Shown here piece by piece: positions 37,306 to 46,958 of a DNA stretch of 64,000 bases. The DNA lies in NCBI RefSeq assembly GCF_007748115.1, contig NZ_CP036289.1, positions 868,001 through 932,000 on the forward strand. The letters are read 5' to 3'. How positions within the stretch are numbered: the first letter of the stretch is position 1; each line of letters begins with the position of its first letter. The notes beneath the pieces were generated by a model that worked only from the letters and a program-made list of their open reading frames with translations, was not told the DNA's origin and did no database searches. The translations under genes were made by a program, and so were the position numbers. This stretch comes from Bremerella volcania (GTDB lineage Bacteria > Planctomycetota > Planctomycetia > Pirellulales > Pirellulaceae).

Positions 37306-38554
37306 TTATTTGGAGCGAAATGTTTCGCTGAGAATGACATCCTGAAGAAGCGACTGGATTGGATATCCTGCCTCTGCATTACGCTGCAAAATTTCTCCAA
37401 TGATCGGACAATCCGCAAATGAGATCCCGGCACCGGTCGCAAATACTAGGAATCGCTCGGTCAGATTTCGAGCAAGCTGCTCTTGTTGACCACACAAGTA
37501 CGTGCGGAACTGGTAAATATCGTGGAACCGAAATCCATCTTGGGTGACCCCGGACGCATCTACAGGTAAGCCGCGTTTGTACTTCACATCTCGGAGTGCC
37601 ACTTTGATATCGACTTCGTCTCCCTCGCCAATACTTCGGTAGTGATCGCGCCACTTACCCATGACGTCAAAGCTCTCTAGCGCGAACCCAGGCGGGTCGA
37701 TCGCGGCATGACAGCTAGCACATGATTCCAATTGGCTGTGTTTGGCAAGTTGCTCGCGAACCGTTACAGCACCACGCGTATCAGGCTCAATCGAACCCGC
37801 ACCCGGCGGCGGTGGAGAGGGTGGTGTTCCCAGAATTCTGTCCATGACCCAGACACCCCGCAGGACGGGAGATGTCGTCAAACCGTTTGCCGTAACCTTC
37901 ATCACGCTAGACTGTGTTAGAAGGCCCCCTCGTAAAGAATCCGGCGGCAAATTGACTCGTCGAATTGACAATCCTTTCACTTCGTCGATGCCGTATAACT
38001 CTGCAAGTCGTTCGTTGATCAACACAAAGTCTGCATCGACGACCGTGCGGACCGGTAGGTTCTGCCGAATCATCTCTTCGAGCGTCGCTTCTGTTTCCGC
38101 AACGCACGAATCAACGAGGTGATTGTCACAGAAGTACTCTGGGAATAGGAATCGATCCGGGGACGTGTCGTGAACATGGCGAAGGTCCAGCCACTGGCCA
38201 GCAAAGTCGCTGATAAACCTCTTTGATTTTGGATCTCGAAGCATTCGGGAAAATTGCAGCTTAAGCCCCTTATCGGTCAACAGTTCTCCCGTTTGTGCAG
38301 ACGCCATCAGTTCGTCATCGGGTATGCTACGCCATAGTAGAAAAGAAAGTCGACTGGCTAAGGCTTCCCCATCAAGTCGGCCAGGCATCTCTTGGAAATA
38401 GAGGAAATCAGGCGAACACAGGACGGCCTTGTAAGCTAATCGCATAGCATCCTGAAAACACGCTCGGCGATCGATGGCCTCGACAGCGAACGCTAGACAA
38501 CGTTGTACTTCTGATTCATCCGGAGTGCGTCGATATGCTCGAGCCATGAAGCTC
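37306..38554 (-). pseudogene. 5'-truncated DUF1592/DUF1588/DUF1585 cytochrome-type protein
   Basis: The remaining part of about 415 residues holds, in order, the RAYRRTP segment, DUF1592 (FLLWRSIPDDEL), DUF1588 (RGGLLTQSSVMKVTANG, TTSPVLRG), a CASCH haem-binding motif and DUF1585 (ERFLVFATG). Full-length members have several hundred more N-terminal residues with further haem motifs. The IS3 element ends at 38555 and cuts the gene; native sequence starts at 38554 and the missing part is not found on the other side of the IS. A start at ATG 38547 could give a short product. The IS transposase genes read in the same direction and could drive this operon. Confidence 0.85.
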
Positions 38555-38583
38555 TGACCTGCCCCCACGAATGAAACCAGTCT

Positions 38584-39447
38584 TTAAGTTGTAGTCTTCA
38601 AGGATTCTTCCAGGGGAAGGTGCTGGAGCGTAGCGGAAGCAGCTTCCCCTGGAAGAATTGCCTCCGGTGCCGGTGGACGGTACCCCAGCGAACTGTGCGG
38701 GCGTACCGTGTTGTACTCGACTCGCCACCGTTCGATCAACACTTTTGCCTCCAGCAGCGTGTCGAAGATCTCTCGATCGAGTAGTTCATCTCGCAGCTTC
38801 CCGTTGAAGGATTCGATGTAGCCATTCTCCCACGGGCTGCCAGGTTCGATGTACAGGGTGTTCACCTCGACTCGCTCCAGCCAGTCACGGACCTTAGTGG
38901 CGGTGAACTCTGAGCCGTTGTCGCTGCGAATGAAGTCTGGCACGCCACGGCGAACGAACAGGTCGCTAAGACGCTCCAAGACATCCTCGCTGGTCAGTTG
39001 ACGAGCCACATCGATCGCCAAGCACTCGCGAGTATACTCGTTGATCAGCGTCAGCATACGGAAGGCTCGACCATCGTGCGTTCGGTGATGCACGAAGTCA
39101 TAGCTCCAGACCTCATCACGATGACTCGGCCGCAGGCGAACGCACGAACCATCATTAAGCCACAGGCGACGTCGTTTCGGCTGCCTTTTTGGTACTTTCA
39201 AGCCCTCGCGACGCCATAAGCGTTCGATGCGTTTATGGTTCACCTGCCAACCTTTCCGGCGTAACATCTCAGTGATTCGCCGATAGCCATAACGGCCATA
39301 CTGTTCAGCAAGTTCAATCATCTCCCGGACTAGGCGAGGCTCGTCGTCGGGGACCCAGCGAACACGGCGCTGAGTGGAACGAGGCTGTCCCAGCACCCGG
39401 CAGGCCCTCCGTTCTGATACTCGCTCGCGTCCCAAAGTATCTCGCAC
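38584..39447 (-). CDS. IS3 transposase OrfB
   Basis: The GTG/ATG-type start is at 39447; the frame continues upstream to the end of orfA, so the active enzyme is probably made by frameshifting from orfA. The product of about 287 residues has the HTH_21 region and the rve integrase core with the DDE triad, seen as HRTHDGRAF (first Asp region), IRSDNGSEF and ENGYIESFNGKLRDE (the Glu of the triad). The gene ends 29 bases inside the left terminal repeat. Confidence 0.9.
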   Translation of the reverse strand: MRDTLGRERVSERRACRVLGQPRSTQRRVRWVPDDEPRLVREMIELAEQYGRYGYRRITEMLRRKGWQVNHKRIERLWRREGLKVPKRQPKRRRLWLNDGSCVRLRPSHRDEVWSYDFVHHRTHDGRAFRMLTLINEYTRECLAIDVARQLTSEDVLERLSDLFVRRGVPDFIRSDNGSEFTATKVRDWLERVEVNTLYIEPGSPWENGYIESFNGKLRDELLDREIFDTLLEAKVLIERWRVEYNTVRPHSSLGYRPPAPEAILPGEAASATLQHLPLEESLKTTT

Positions 39448-39479
39448 GTGCTCGACGATTCGCCGTCGCTTGTCCGGGC

Positions 39480-39758
39480 TCAGAAGTTTCCCGAAGCGGC
39501 TTCCTTCAGGATCGCCTTGTCGAGTTCGGCATCAGCCAGCAGTCGCTTCAGGCGAGCATTCTCCTTCTCGAGCTCTTTCAAACGCTTGGCCTGATCGGTA
39601 CGAACACCGCCGTACTCCTTCCGCCAGCGATAGTAAGTCTGCTCCGTGACGCCGATCGCCTTGCAGGCCTGGGCAATCGTCTTGTCCTGAGAGAGAAGCA
39701 CCTCCGCTTCGCGGAGATGCTGGATGATCTGCTCAGGCGTGAATCTTCTTCTAGGCAT
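39480..39758 (-). CDS. IS3 transposase OrfA
   Basis: The gene encodes 92 residues from ATG 39758, with GGGAG ahead of it. It has the helix-turn-helix of IS3 OrfA (RRRFTPEQIIQHLREAEV, then ACKAIGVTEQTYYRWRKEYGG) and a leucine-zipper tail (KRLKELEKENARLKRLLAD). It binds the IS ends and is needed with OrfB. Confidence 0.9.
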   Translation of the reverse strand: MPRRRFTPEQIIQHLREAEVLLSQDKTIAQACKAIGVTEQTYYRWRKEYGGVRTDQAKRLKELEKENARLKRLLADAELDKAILKEAASGNF

Positions 39759-39835
39759 AAGAAATCTCCCTTCAATGGGCATGCATTCAGCAAAAACTAA
39801 TTTACCGAATGGACGCTGTTGAAGGGGGCAGGTCA

Positions 39836-40704
39836 AGATGTACCGGCTCAACTTCCCTAACACACCGCTATACCACGGTGACATTGCCAATCTCACGGTC
39901 GAGGAAGCTCTTCGACTGAGTGGACTGGCCGAGGGTGAACTCGACATCTTCGACGGGTCGCCACCATGTCAGGGGTTCTCCATCGCTGGCAAAAGACAGT
40001 TTCACGATGCACGAAATCAACTCTTCAAGGAGTACGTCCGACTGCTTCGAGGTCTGAAGCCCAAGGCATTCATCATGGAAAACGTGGCTGGCATGGTGAA
40101 AGGGAAGATGAAGAAGATTTTCGCCGAATGCCTGACCGAACTGAAGGCCAGTGGCTACCGAGTGAAGGCCAAACTCCTTGACTGCTCTTACTTTGGGGTG
40201 CCTCAGATGCGGAAGCGTCTGATCTTCATTGGGATACGAAGGGAACTAGGATTTGAACCTAGTCACCCCCTGCCAAAAGGACCAGTCGTCTCGATCATGG
40301 AAGCCATTGACGGTGCGGACACTTCTGGCGTCCCTGAGTTGAATGACCGATATGGCCTTCTTTACGACCAAGTACCTCATGGCAAGAGTGCCGACTATGT
40401 GATTGGCACTGGCTACTCTTCGTGCGTAAAGCCTCACCCTCACAAGCCATCGCCAACACTTCCCAAGACACAAACTGGCAGAGGCTTCGCCACGATTGTT
40501 CATCCCTATGAGAGACGTGCGTTGAGTATTGGCGAGGCCAAACGGATCGGATCGTTTCCCGACGACTTCCAGTTAACCGGTTCTTACAGCGAACAATGGG
40601 CACGTATTGGGAACAGTGTGCCGCCTTTGTTCATGCGTCAGATTGCGTCCCACGTCGCTAACAATCTGAGCCAACACGTTAGCGAAAGGTTAGCTCCGAA
40701 TTAG
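39836..40704 (+). pseudogene. 5'-truncated DNA cytosine-5 methyltransferase
   Basis: The remaining 288 residues (ATG 39838 possible) contain motif IV GSPPCQGFS with the catalytic Cys, motif VI MENVAG, motif VIII GVPQMRKRLIF, and motif X GNSVPP. The N-terminal SAM-binding motif I (F-x-G-x-G) and about 35 residues are missing, cut by the right end of the IS3 element. Without motif I the enzyme is probably inactive. The gene was likely part of a restriction or solitary methylation system on the candidate element. Confidence 0.85.
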
Positions 40705-40808
40705 CCGAAACGGGGCTGAGGCGATTGAGGAAACCGTGCTTAATGATTCGTGTCGGTCGCACGTTGCGACTGGCGAAACACAACTCTTTCCGACAAGGAA
40801 AACGAATC

Positions 40809-41192
40809 ATGGCGAAGAAGACCACCAACGCACGCAAGACCACGACCGACAAAGCAGCCACCAGCGGCGAACAGTCCAAAAGCGACTTGATCCGGGCTTG
40901 GTTCAAAGAGAATCCCAAGGGAACGGCAACGCAATGTCAGCGAGCGATGAAGGAAAAGCACAATATCGAAGTCGTCTCGTCCCATTGCCAACAAGTGAAG
41001 AACGAAGCGAAGCAAACGGTTGATCTCGACACGATCAAAACAGCCGCCGAGTTCGTCAAGACGCACGGCAATGTGGAGGACGCCCTCGTCGCCATCGATC
41101 AGGTCGGCGACTTCATCACCCAATGCGGCAACGCCAAGAAGGCGAAAGCGGCTCTCGAAGCGTATCAAGCGATGGCAGCCGTGATCGGCTAG
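40809..41192 (+). CDS. Lysine-rich protein with HTH-like domain
   Basis: AAGGAAAA precedes ATG 40809; the frame is open 28 codons upstream, but without a better start. The 127-residue product has a Lys/Thr-rich tail (1-25), then a compact helical domain (KSDLIRAWFKENPKGTATQC) that resembles small helix-turn-helix domains common in planctomycetes. A second helical half (about 75-127) follows. Probably DNA- or RNA-binding; function unknown. Confidence 0.65.
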   Translation: MAKKTTNARKTTTDKAATSGEQSKSDLIRAWFKENPKGTATQCQRAMKEKHNIEVVSSHCQQVKNEAKQTVDLDTIKTAAEFVKTHGNVEDALVAIDQVGDFITQCGNAKKAKAALEAYQAMAAVIG

Positions 41193-41212
41193 TTCTTAGT
41201 TCCATTCATCCA

Positions 41213-41246
41213 AGCCCCGTGCGATCCACGGGGCTTTCTTTATTTC
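41213..41246 (+). terminator. Rho-independent terminator
   Basis: The stem agccccgtg / cacggggct is followed by TTTCTTTATTTC. It closes the HTH-like gene 20 bases after its stop and lies 15 bases before the next start. Confidence 0.8.
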
Positions 41247-41261
41247 TTGAGGAATACAATC

Positions 41262-41666
41262 ATGCGAAGTCTAAATCAGAAGGCCACCAAGACCTTCCTA
41301 AAACTCGTGGACGGTTTAGATCATGTCGGGGCCAATAAGAAAATCGACAACGCAGCAGGGGCGTTCATGCCCGTCTGCGTCGAGATCATCGCTGAGCCAT
41401 CGCAGTTTAGGAATGGCTGTTTCGTCGTGGCCGTGACCCACTACTATGAGAGCAATGGCGATCTCGTGACCGATCCCGAAGTGACTTTCCTAGTGACTGC
41501 TGAAAAGACCGTCTTTCCGCTGACATTCGAGCAAGGAGGCGTATGCTATCGAGTCGCCGCCAAGATCGAGAACGGTAAGATCATGTTCGATAAGGCAGCA
41601 CAAAGAGATCTCGCTCTATTCTGCAATGACTGGATGGCGAACATCGCCGAGCAGCAAGACTTCTAA
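41262..41666 (+). CDS. Small conserved-looking protein (DUF6908-like)
   Basis: The start is ATG 41262, with GAGGA ahead; a start 15 bases upstream is possible. The 134-residue product has DNAAGAFMPVCVEII, then VAVTHYYESNGDLVTDPEV. The HYYExNGDLxxDPE pattern is typical of a small family seen on mobile elements that I associate with DUF6908, though the name is not certain. It is cytoplasmic and convergent with the metallopeptidase gene. Confidence 0.6.
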   Translation: MRSLNQKATKTFLKLVDGLDHVGANKKIDNAAGAFMPVCVEIIAEPSQFRNGCFVVAVTHYYESNGDLVTDPEVTFLVTAEKTVFPLTFEQGGVCYRVAAKIENGKIMFDKAAQRDLALFCNDWMANIAEQQDF

Positions 41667-41730
41667 GAGGGATTCCAAAATTTGGAATGCCTACAGCGGC
41701 GTGAATACTCGAATTGCTAGTGAGTCTCCA

Positions 41731-42480
41731 TCAAGAAGGAGAGACACAGTTATTCAGTCTTTCTCGCCGCTTTTCCCAATCAGGCATCAGGGCTTTAAGC
41801 AATCGATAGAAGCCCGGACCGTGATTGTGTTCTTGCAAGTGACAAATTTCGTGGACAATCACGTACTCGATGCACTGCTTAGGGGCGATTACCAGATCTG
41901 GATTTAGCAAGATATGGCCTTCTTTGGTACAACTCCCCCAGCGATTCTTCATTCGGCGAATCTCGAAACGGTCTGCCTTGATTCCATGTCGCTCAACCTT
42001 TGTGGCCATGTCGTCGAATAACTCTTGGAAGACCGCTTCCGCACGTTTTCGGAACCAACTGACAACAAGCGTCTTGATGCGTGTCTTTTTCGATGGATCA
42101 ACGAGAGTGACGTTGATCTGCCCACGTGACATCTTGACGGTTTCCTCGTCCCCTTGATGGACTCGCAACCGATACTGCCGTCCCAAGTACCGATGCGACT
42201 CGCCACTGACATAGCGTCGAGGGGGAATCGTTGGCAGATAGTTTTCAAAGAATCGCTGCTGTTGGACGATCCATGCCGCTCGTTTGTGCATCTTTTCATC
42301 GATGGCGTTATCGTCCGCACCTTTTGGGGCAGTCACAACAACCGACAAATCGGGATGCACATCAATCGCTAACGTCTTACGTGCAGAGTATAGAAGCTGG
42401 TATTCAATCCGCTTGCGTCCATATTGGATCGAGAGTCGTCGGGCATGGCCATTGTGCTCAGAGTCGCCATTGAGCGTCAT
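41731..42480 (-). CDS. YgjP/M48-type metallopeptidase next to type I R-M
   Basis: The gene encodes 249 residues, overlapping hsdR by four bases (ATGA). The zinc motif is HEICH (about 212-216), with CHLQEHNHGPGFY completing the YgjP/SprT-like pattern. The N-terminal half is beta-rich (VHPDLSVVVTAPKGA). This family is often encoded within type I restriction-modification operons; its role there is unknown, perhaps turnover of restriction subunits. It is the last gene of the leftward hsd operon. Confidence 0.88.
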   Translation of the reverse strand: MTLNGDSEHNGHARRLSIQYGRKRIEYQLLYSARKTLAIDVHPDLSVVVTAPKGADDNAIDEKMHKRAAWIVQQQRFFENYLPTIPPRRYVSGESHRYLGRQYRLRVHQGDEETVKMSRGQINVTLVDPSKKTRIKTLVVSWFRKRAEAVFQELFDDMATKVERHGIKADRFEIRRMKNRWGSCTKEGHILLNPDLVIAPKQCIEYVIVHEICHLQEHNHGPGFYRLLKALMPDWEKRRERLNNCVSPS

Positions 42481-45400
42481 GGCTGCGTCTCCCGTCGTTT
42501 GGCGACCCGCATGATTCCGTCAAGTATCTCATCGATGTCCTCGCTCGATAGGGGCAGGTCATAACGTCCTTTGGCGGAGAACATCAAATCGTCGAGATCG
42601 TTCATCATGGCATGGACCACATCACGGTTGTCCGTCCAGTCCCGAATCTTCCTTTCCTCAACGATCTTCTTCGCCTTCAACGCCGTCTCCGCAGCAATGC
42701 CAGCAAGATCCGTCCGACCATCCTCCGAGACCTTCTCAAAACCTTCCTGTAACAATCGGAAGTACGCTTTGGCCTCAGGATCACTTCTTAGCTCGGCAGG
42801 CACTTTGGACGATCCCTGTTCTTTGGCTTCATTCCATGCCTCAAACATCTTCTTGAGGTATTCTTCCTCACTCATCCGCTGTTCAAGGTATGCCTTAATC
42901 GCTTCGTCGATAACCTCAGACAGCTTTTGGTACAGAACGGGGTCTTCCTCCATCTTCTCCGTGCAGGTCTTCTTGACCCGTGAAGCGATGAAGTCCGCTT
43001 TCGCCGCCGTCCCCTCGATCTCGTCCAGTTCTTCTTCGAGATTATCCACTTCAAAGATATTTACTGGCTTGACGATCCGCTTCACTTCATCGGCACCGAT
43101 GTACTTATCGACCATGTTGCGAATCTGGTCTTCGTACTCGCTGTAATCGACAGCCTCGTTGTATCGCTGCTTTACCGCCGCACGCAGATTACGGAAATAC
43201 TTCATGTCCTGCACATAGCGTTGCACGGTCGCTTTCGGTGTCTCCTCATGAAACTTGGCTGAAGACATCGCCAGTTGCAGCGTCTTCGAGAACTCGTTGA
43301 GCGTATCGTAGAAATCCTGCCTCACATCTTCAGGACGAAGGTGCTGCTGCATCGCTTCTAAGTCCTGCTTATTCGGGACTTCGTTGAAGACTGCCCAAAC
43401 ATTGGTGTGGCGTTCACTCAGTTTGGAAATCTCATCCTCAAGATCGGTAAACGTCCCTTCGATGTCTTCCTCGTCGAAGTCCCCCAAGGCATCGTAAGTC
43501 TTTACAGCTTCATCGAGTGCCCCAAAGATACCTCGATAATCAACGACCAGCCCAAAGTCTTTGCCATCAAATAAACGGTTCACACGGGCAATAGCTTGCA
43601 GAATGTTGTGGTCTCGCAATCGCTTGTCGATGTACAACACTGTATTACAAGGTGCATCAAACCCGGTCAGCAGTTTGTCCACGCAGATGATAATTTCCGG
43701 CTTCGGTGTCTTCTCGAAGTCATCGATGATTCGTTCGAGGTATTTCTTCTCGGAACCGAATTCGTCCATCATCTTCTTCCAGAATTGTTGAATCTCTGGA
43801 ATGTCTTCCTCTTCAATCGTTTCGTTGTCTTCCCGTGTATCAGGTGGCGAAATAATCACACGAGTTGAGACTGCCCGGTTAGGGTGTTCCTTGCCGATCT
43901 CCTCAAATAGCAGATGATACTTGAGTGCCATCGCTTTGCTGCTGACGGCAAACTGTCCTTTGAACTTCGTTCCTTTGAAGGTCTCACAAAAGTGGGTGGC
44001 AATATCAAAGGCGATCTCGTACAGTCGCTCCGAAGTCTTCGTCAGTTCCTCTTCCCGACGAAACTTCTTCTTGAGATCGGCTTTCTGCTCGTCGGACAAA
44101 TCCTTGGTGATTCGATCAAACCACTTGTCGATGGCCTTCTGGTCGCCATGCATTTCCGACATCCGGCCTTCGTATAAGATTGGTGTGACTGCCTTGTCCT
44201 CGACCGCCTTCCGCATCGGGTAGGTGTGAATAAAGCCGCCGAACTTGGTAGCGGTACTCTTTTCCTGTTTGAGCAGCGGCGTGCCGGTAAAACCGATGTA
44301 ACAGGCATTCGGGAAAACCTGCTTCATTTTGGCATGAGCCAGCCCGTATTGGCTGCGATGACTTTCATCTACCAGCACGAAGACATTGTTACTCTCGTCC
44401 CGTAGTTCATGAGTCGATGCAGCCGACTCAAACTTGTCGATAATCGTCGTGATGATGTCCACTTTACCTTGCGACACCAATTGAACCAGATGGCTACCGC
44501 TATTGGCCCGCTCAACTGATTTGCGACAGGCAAGGAACGTCTTCCAGATCTGCCGGTCGAGGTCAACTCGGTCGGTAACGATTACCACCTTAGGATTCTT
44601 AATCGTCGGTTCCAGCGACAACGCCTTGGCAAGCATCACCATTGTCAGGCTCTTGCCGCTGCCGGTCGTGTGCCAGATCACGCCGCCCGTTCGCTGCTGG
44701 TCTCCCTTCGACTTAGTGACTCTCGTCAGCGTTTCCCCGATGGCGAAATACTGCTGATAGCGAGCCACCTTTTTGATACTCTTGTCGAAGACGATGTACC
44801 GATACGCCATTTCCAACAGGCGTTCCGGTCGAAACAGACAGTACAGCAGCCGATCCTGTGGAGATGGCAACCGCTGCCCTGATGCAAGAATCTCCTGCAT
44901 CTTGGCCGCAACCAACGGCTTTCTGCTCTCGTACATTCGGGCCAATTGTTCCGCCGTTAATGGCGTGTTGACTAGCTTGGCAAGTTTCACGTCTAGATCG
45001 TCGGCGTGTTCTTCCTTCCAAGCAGACCAGAACTTCTTGGGTGTGCCGGTCGTGGCGTACTTGCCGTGGTTCTGGCAGATCGATCCCAGAAGTTGAGAGC
45101 AGACGAACAGACCGGGAATCTCGTCCTGCCGCTGGTTGCGAAGATGTTGGCTGATGCCATCCTCAACCGCATCCCGTTGATCCGGTCGTTTGCACTCGAT
45201 GACGGCCAAAGGAATCCCATTGACGAATAGTACAATGTCCGGTCGCCGTAGTTCGTGCGAAGCGGTCCGCTCGACCTCGAACTCATCGGCGATGTGGTAG
45301 ACGTTATTCTCCGGGTGTTCCCAATCGATGTACTGAAGCGTGTAGCTCCGCTTGTTTCCGTCGATGGTCTGCTCAATCGCTTTCCCCAGCGTCAGCAGAT

Positions 45401-45692
45401 CGAATACCTGCTCATTCGTCTTCACCAAACCATCGAAGGGGATGTTCGTTAGGGCATCAACGGCAGTCTTGAGGTTGCTCTCGGTGAAATCGTGCGTCTG
45501 TCCTTTGAAGGTGATCTGGTTCAGCTTACGGAGTTGCACGGTGAGAATCGCTTCCAACACAACTCGGCTGCGTTTGCCGCCCCGCAGGTCGAGTGATTCG
45601 GTCGGCGTGAGATATTGGTATCCAACTGCCTGCAAAAGTTGTAACGCAGGCAAATGCGAGACCAAATCTTCGAGGAACTCCGATACTGCCAT
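42477..45692 (-). CDS. hsdR: Type I restriction enzyme, R subunit
   Basis: The gene encodes 1,071 residues. An N-terminal PD-(D/E)XK nuclease (PDIVLFVNGIPLAVIECKRP, about 150-170) is followed by a superfamily-2 helicase: Walker A TGSGKS (about 347), VDESHRSQYG (about 440), and TGFDAPCN with later ARVNRLF motifs. It cleaves and translocates unmodified DNA as part of the R2M2S complex. It overlaps the metallopeptidase gene and follows hsdS with a three-base gap. All motifs look intact. Confidence 0.95.
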   Translation of the reverse strand: MAVSEFLEDLVSHLPALQLLQAVGYQYLTPTESLDLRGGKRSRVVLEAILTVQLRKLNQITFKGQTHDFTESNLKTAVDALTNIPFDGLVKTNEQVFDLLTLGKAIEQTIDGNKRSYTLQYIDWEHPENNVYHIADEFEVERTASHELRRPDIVLFVNGIPLAVIECKRPDQRDAVEDGISQHLRNQRQDEIPGLFVCSQLLGSICQNHGKYATTGTPKKFWSAWKEEHADDLDVKLAKLVNTPLTAEQLARMYESRKPLVAAKMQEILASGQRLPSPQDRLLYCLFRPERLLEMAYRYIVFDKSIKKVARYQQYFAIGETLTRVTKSKGDQQRTGGVIWHTTGSGKSLTMVMLAKALSLEPTIKNPKVVIVTDRVDLDRQIWKTFLACRKSVERANSGSHLVQLVSQGKVDIITTIIDKFESAASTHELRDESNNVFVLVDESHRSQYGLAHAKMKQVFPNACYIGFTGTPLLKQEKSTATKFGGFIHTYPMRKAVEDKAVTPILYEGRMSEMHGDQKAIDKWFDRITKDLSDEQKADLKKKFRREEELTKTSERLYEIAFDIATHFCETFKGTKFKGQFAVSSKAMALKYHLLFEEIGKEHPNRAVSTRVIISPPDTREDNETIEEEDIPEIQQFWKKMMDEFGSEKKYLERIIDDFEKTPKPEIIICVDKLLTGFDAPCNTVLYIDKRLRDHNILQAIARVNRLFDGKDFGLVVDYRGIFGALDEAVKTYDALGDFDEEDIEGTFTDLEDEISKLSERHTNVWAVFNEVPNKQDLEAMQQHLRPEDVRQDFYDTLNEFSKTLQLAMSSAKFHEETPKATVQRYVQDMKYFRNLRAAVKQRYNEAVDYSEYEDQIRNMVDKYIGADEVKRIVKPVNIFEVDNLEEELDEIEGTAAKADFIASRVKKTCTEKMEEDPVLYQKLSEVIDEAIKAYLEQRMSEEEYLKKMFEAWNEAKEQGSSKVPAELRSDPEAKAYFRLLQEGFEKVSEDGRTDLAGIAAETALKAKKIVEERKIRDWTDNRDVVHAMMNDLDDLMFSAKGRYDLPLSSEDIDEILDGIMRVAKRRETQP

Positions 45693-45695
45693 GCG

Positions 45696-46958
45696 TCACC
45701 CATTCACCGTATTGGCATCCACGTTGACCCGGACTTTGCCGGTAAGAAGCTGCTGCATCAGCCCCTTCTTTTGTTCTTTTAGGTATTTTAGTCTGCTTTG
45801 GTCGTACTTCAGTTCTCGAACTGCGGTACGCAAGACCTCAACGATCCGCCGCTGTTCCTCAATGCTGGGTGGAACAAACACCTTTCGCTTGAGGAGTTCG
45901 CTTGCGGAGAAAAGCAGGCGAAGTCGTTCTGCAAAGAATCCATTGCAAGCCAACAAGATTTGGTGTCGAAACCACGAAGTTTCAGAAATGAATCCCAGAA
46001 ACGAAATGTCAAACGCATCCTCATTTTTCGCTATCAGAACCGTGTACTGATCCGAGATATAAGTGTTGTGAAACTTTTTAGGGACAAGTCCCATCGCACC
46101 GTATGCTGCCTGAATGTTGGAGATCAGAAAGTCATTTTGTTCGATAGTAAATAGCTTCTTCACCTTTATCTGATGCCCATACGCAGGCTCTCGGAAAAAC
46201 ATTCCTTTCGAGTGTCGTCGAATGCTCGCAAGCTTGTACAACTGTTCGTCGTCCCATGAAATTGGACGCTTGACGGACTTAGTTAACTTTCCAAGCTCTA
46301 CCCATTTCCAAGATCTCCCTTCAAACTCCTTGAATCGCACCTTGCCCGTGAGAAGCTGCTGCATGAGAGCTTGTTTGCGTTTCTGCTTGGCGGCGATCAG
46401 CTTCTCGGTCAATTCAATCGCCCGATCCCACGTCGAAAGAATGGCGGCGATCTTTTGCTGTTCGGGAATGGGCGGTTGAAGAATGTCCAGTTTTCGAAAG
46501 TATGGCAATCCAATCGTTTTGATAGTTGAACCTACGGCGACTCTTTCGAACTCCTTCTTTGTCAATTGGAGCCAGTAATAGAGAAAGGTGTTATCCAAGT
46601 GCGGTCCGCAGTTCCACACTACAAAGTGTTGGCTGACAGCCATTGGCTCAGTTGTAATGGCACTCTTGCCAACACCTGCATCTCTCGAAACGATGACGAC
46701 TCCGGGTGGATGAAGCACTGCCGAGGAGTTTGCGATTCCTGCCTCGGAAATTTCATCTTCCGTATCGCTGATCCAACGTCGATCAAGTTTGTCGGAATCT
46801 TTCAGTGATACCCATTTAATTCCACCGCCGTAATACTCAGGGAATCTTTTGTCTGGCGTGTGTCCTGTGCCTCTCTTTGCAAGATCATCAAGAAGGCTGA
46901 TCTTCCAACCGTCTGGGACTCTGAACCGTCCGTCTTGTTGAAGTCGTTTGAGAAACAT
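45696..46958 (-). CDS. hsdS: Type I restriction-modification specificity subunit
   Basis: The gene encodes 420 residues. The typical two-target-recognition-domain layout is visible: a first domain with KWVSLKDSDKLD, a central conserved helix (AAILSTWDRAIELTEKLI), a second domain (KSVKRPISWDDEQLY) and a C-terminal helix (IVEVLRTAVRELKYDQSRLK), with the QQLLTGKVR motif repeated after each helix. It sets the DNA sequence recognised by the complex. It overlaps hsdM by one base. Confidence 0.93.
   Translation of the reverse strand: MFLKRLQQDGRFRVPDGWKISLLDDLAKRGTGHTPDKRFPEYYGGGIKWVSLKDSDKLDRRWISDTEDEISEAGIANSSAVLHPPGVVIVSRDAGVGKSAITTEPMAVSQHFVVWNCGPHLDNTFLYYWLQLTKKEFERVAVGSTIKTIGLPYFRKLDILQPPIPEQQKIAAILSTWDRAIELTEKLIAAKQKRKQALMQQLLTGKVRFKEFEGRSWKWVELGKLTKSVKRPISWDDEQLYKLASIRRHSKGMFFREPAYGHQIKVKKLFTIEQNDFLISNIQAAYGAMGLVPKKFHNTYISDQYTVLIAKNEDAFDISFLGFISETSWFRHQILLACNGFFAERLRLLFSASELLKRKVFVPPSIEEQRRIVEVLRTAVRELKYDQSRLKYLKEQKKGLMQQLLTGKVRVNVDANTVNG

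Larger units (their letters stand above)
38555..39835 (-). mobile_element. IS3-family insertion sequence, 1,281 bp
   Basis: Terminal inverted repeats tgacctgccccc (38555-38566) and gggggcaggtca (39824-39835) are perfect over 12 bases. Inside are orfA and orfB of an IS3-family element (IS407/IS51-like in look). The flanking bases (gctc left, agat right) do not form a target-site duplication. The host gene differs on each side, which argues for a rearrangement after insertion. Confidence 0.92.
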
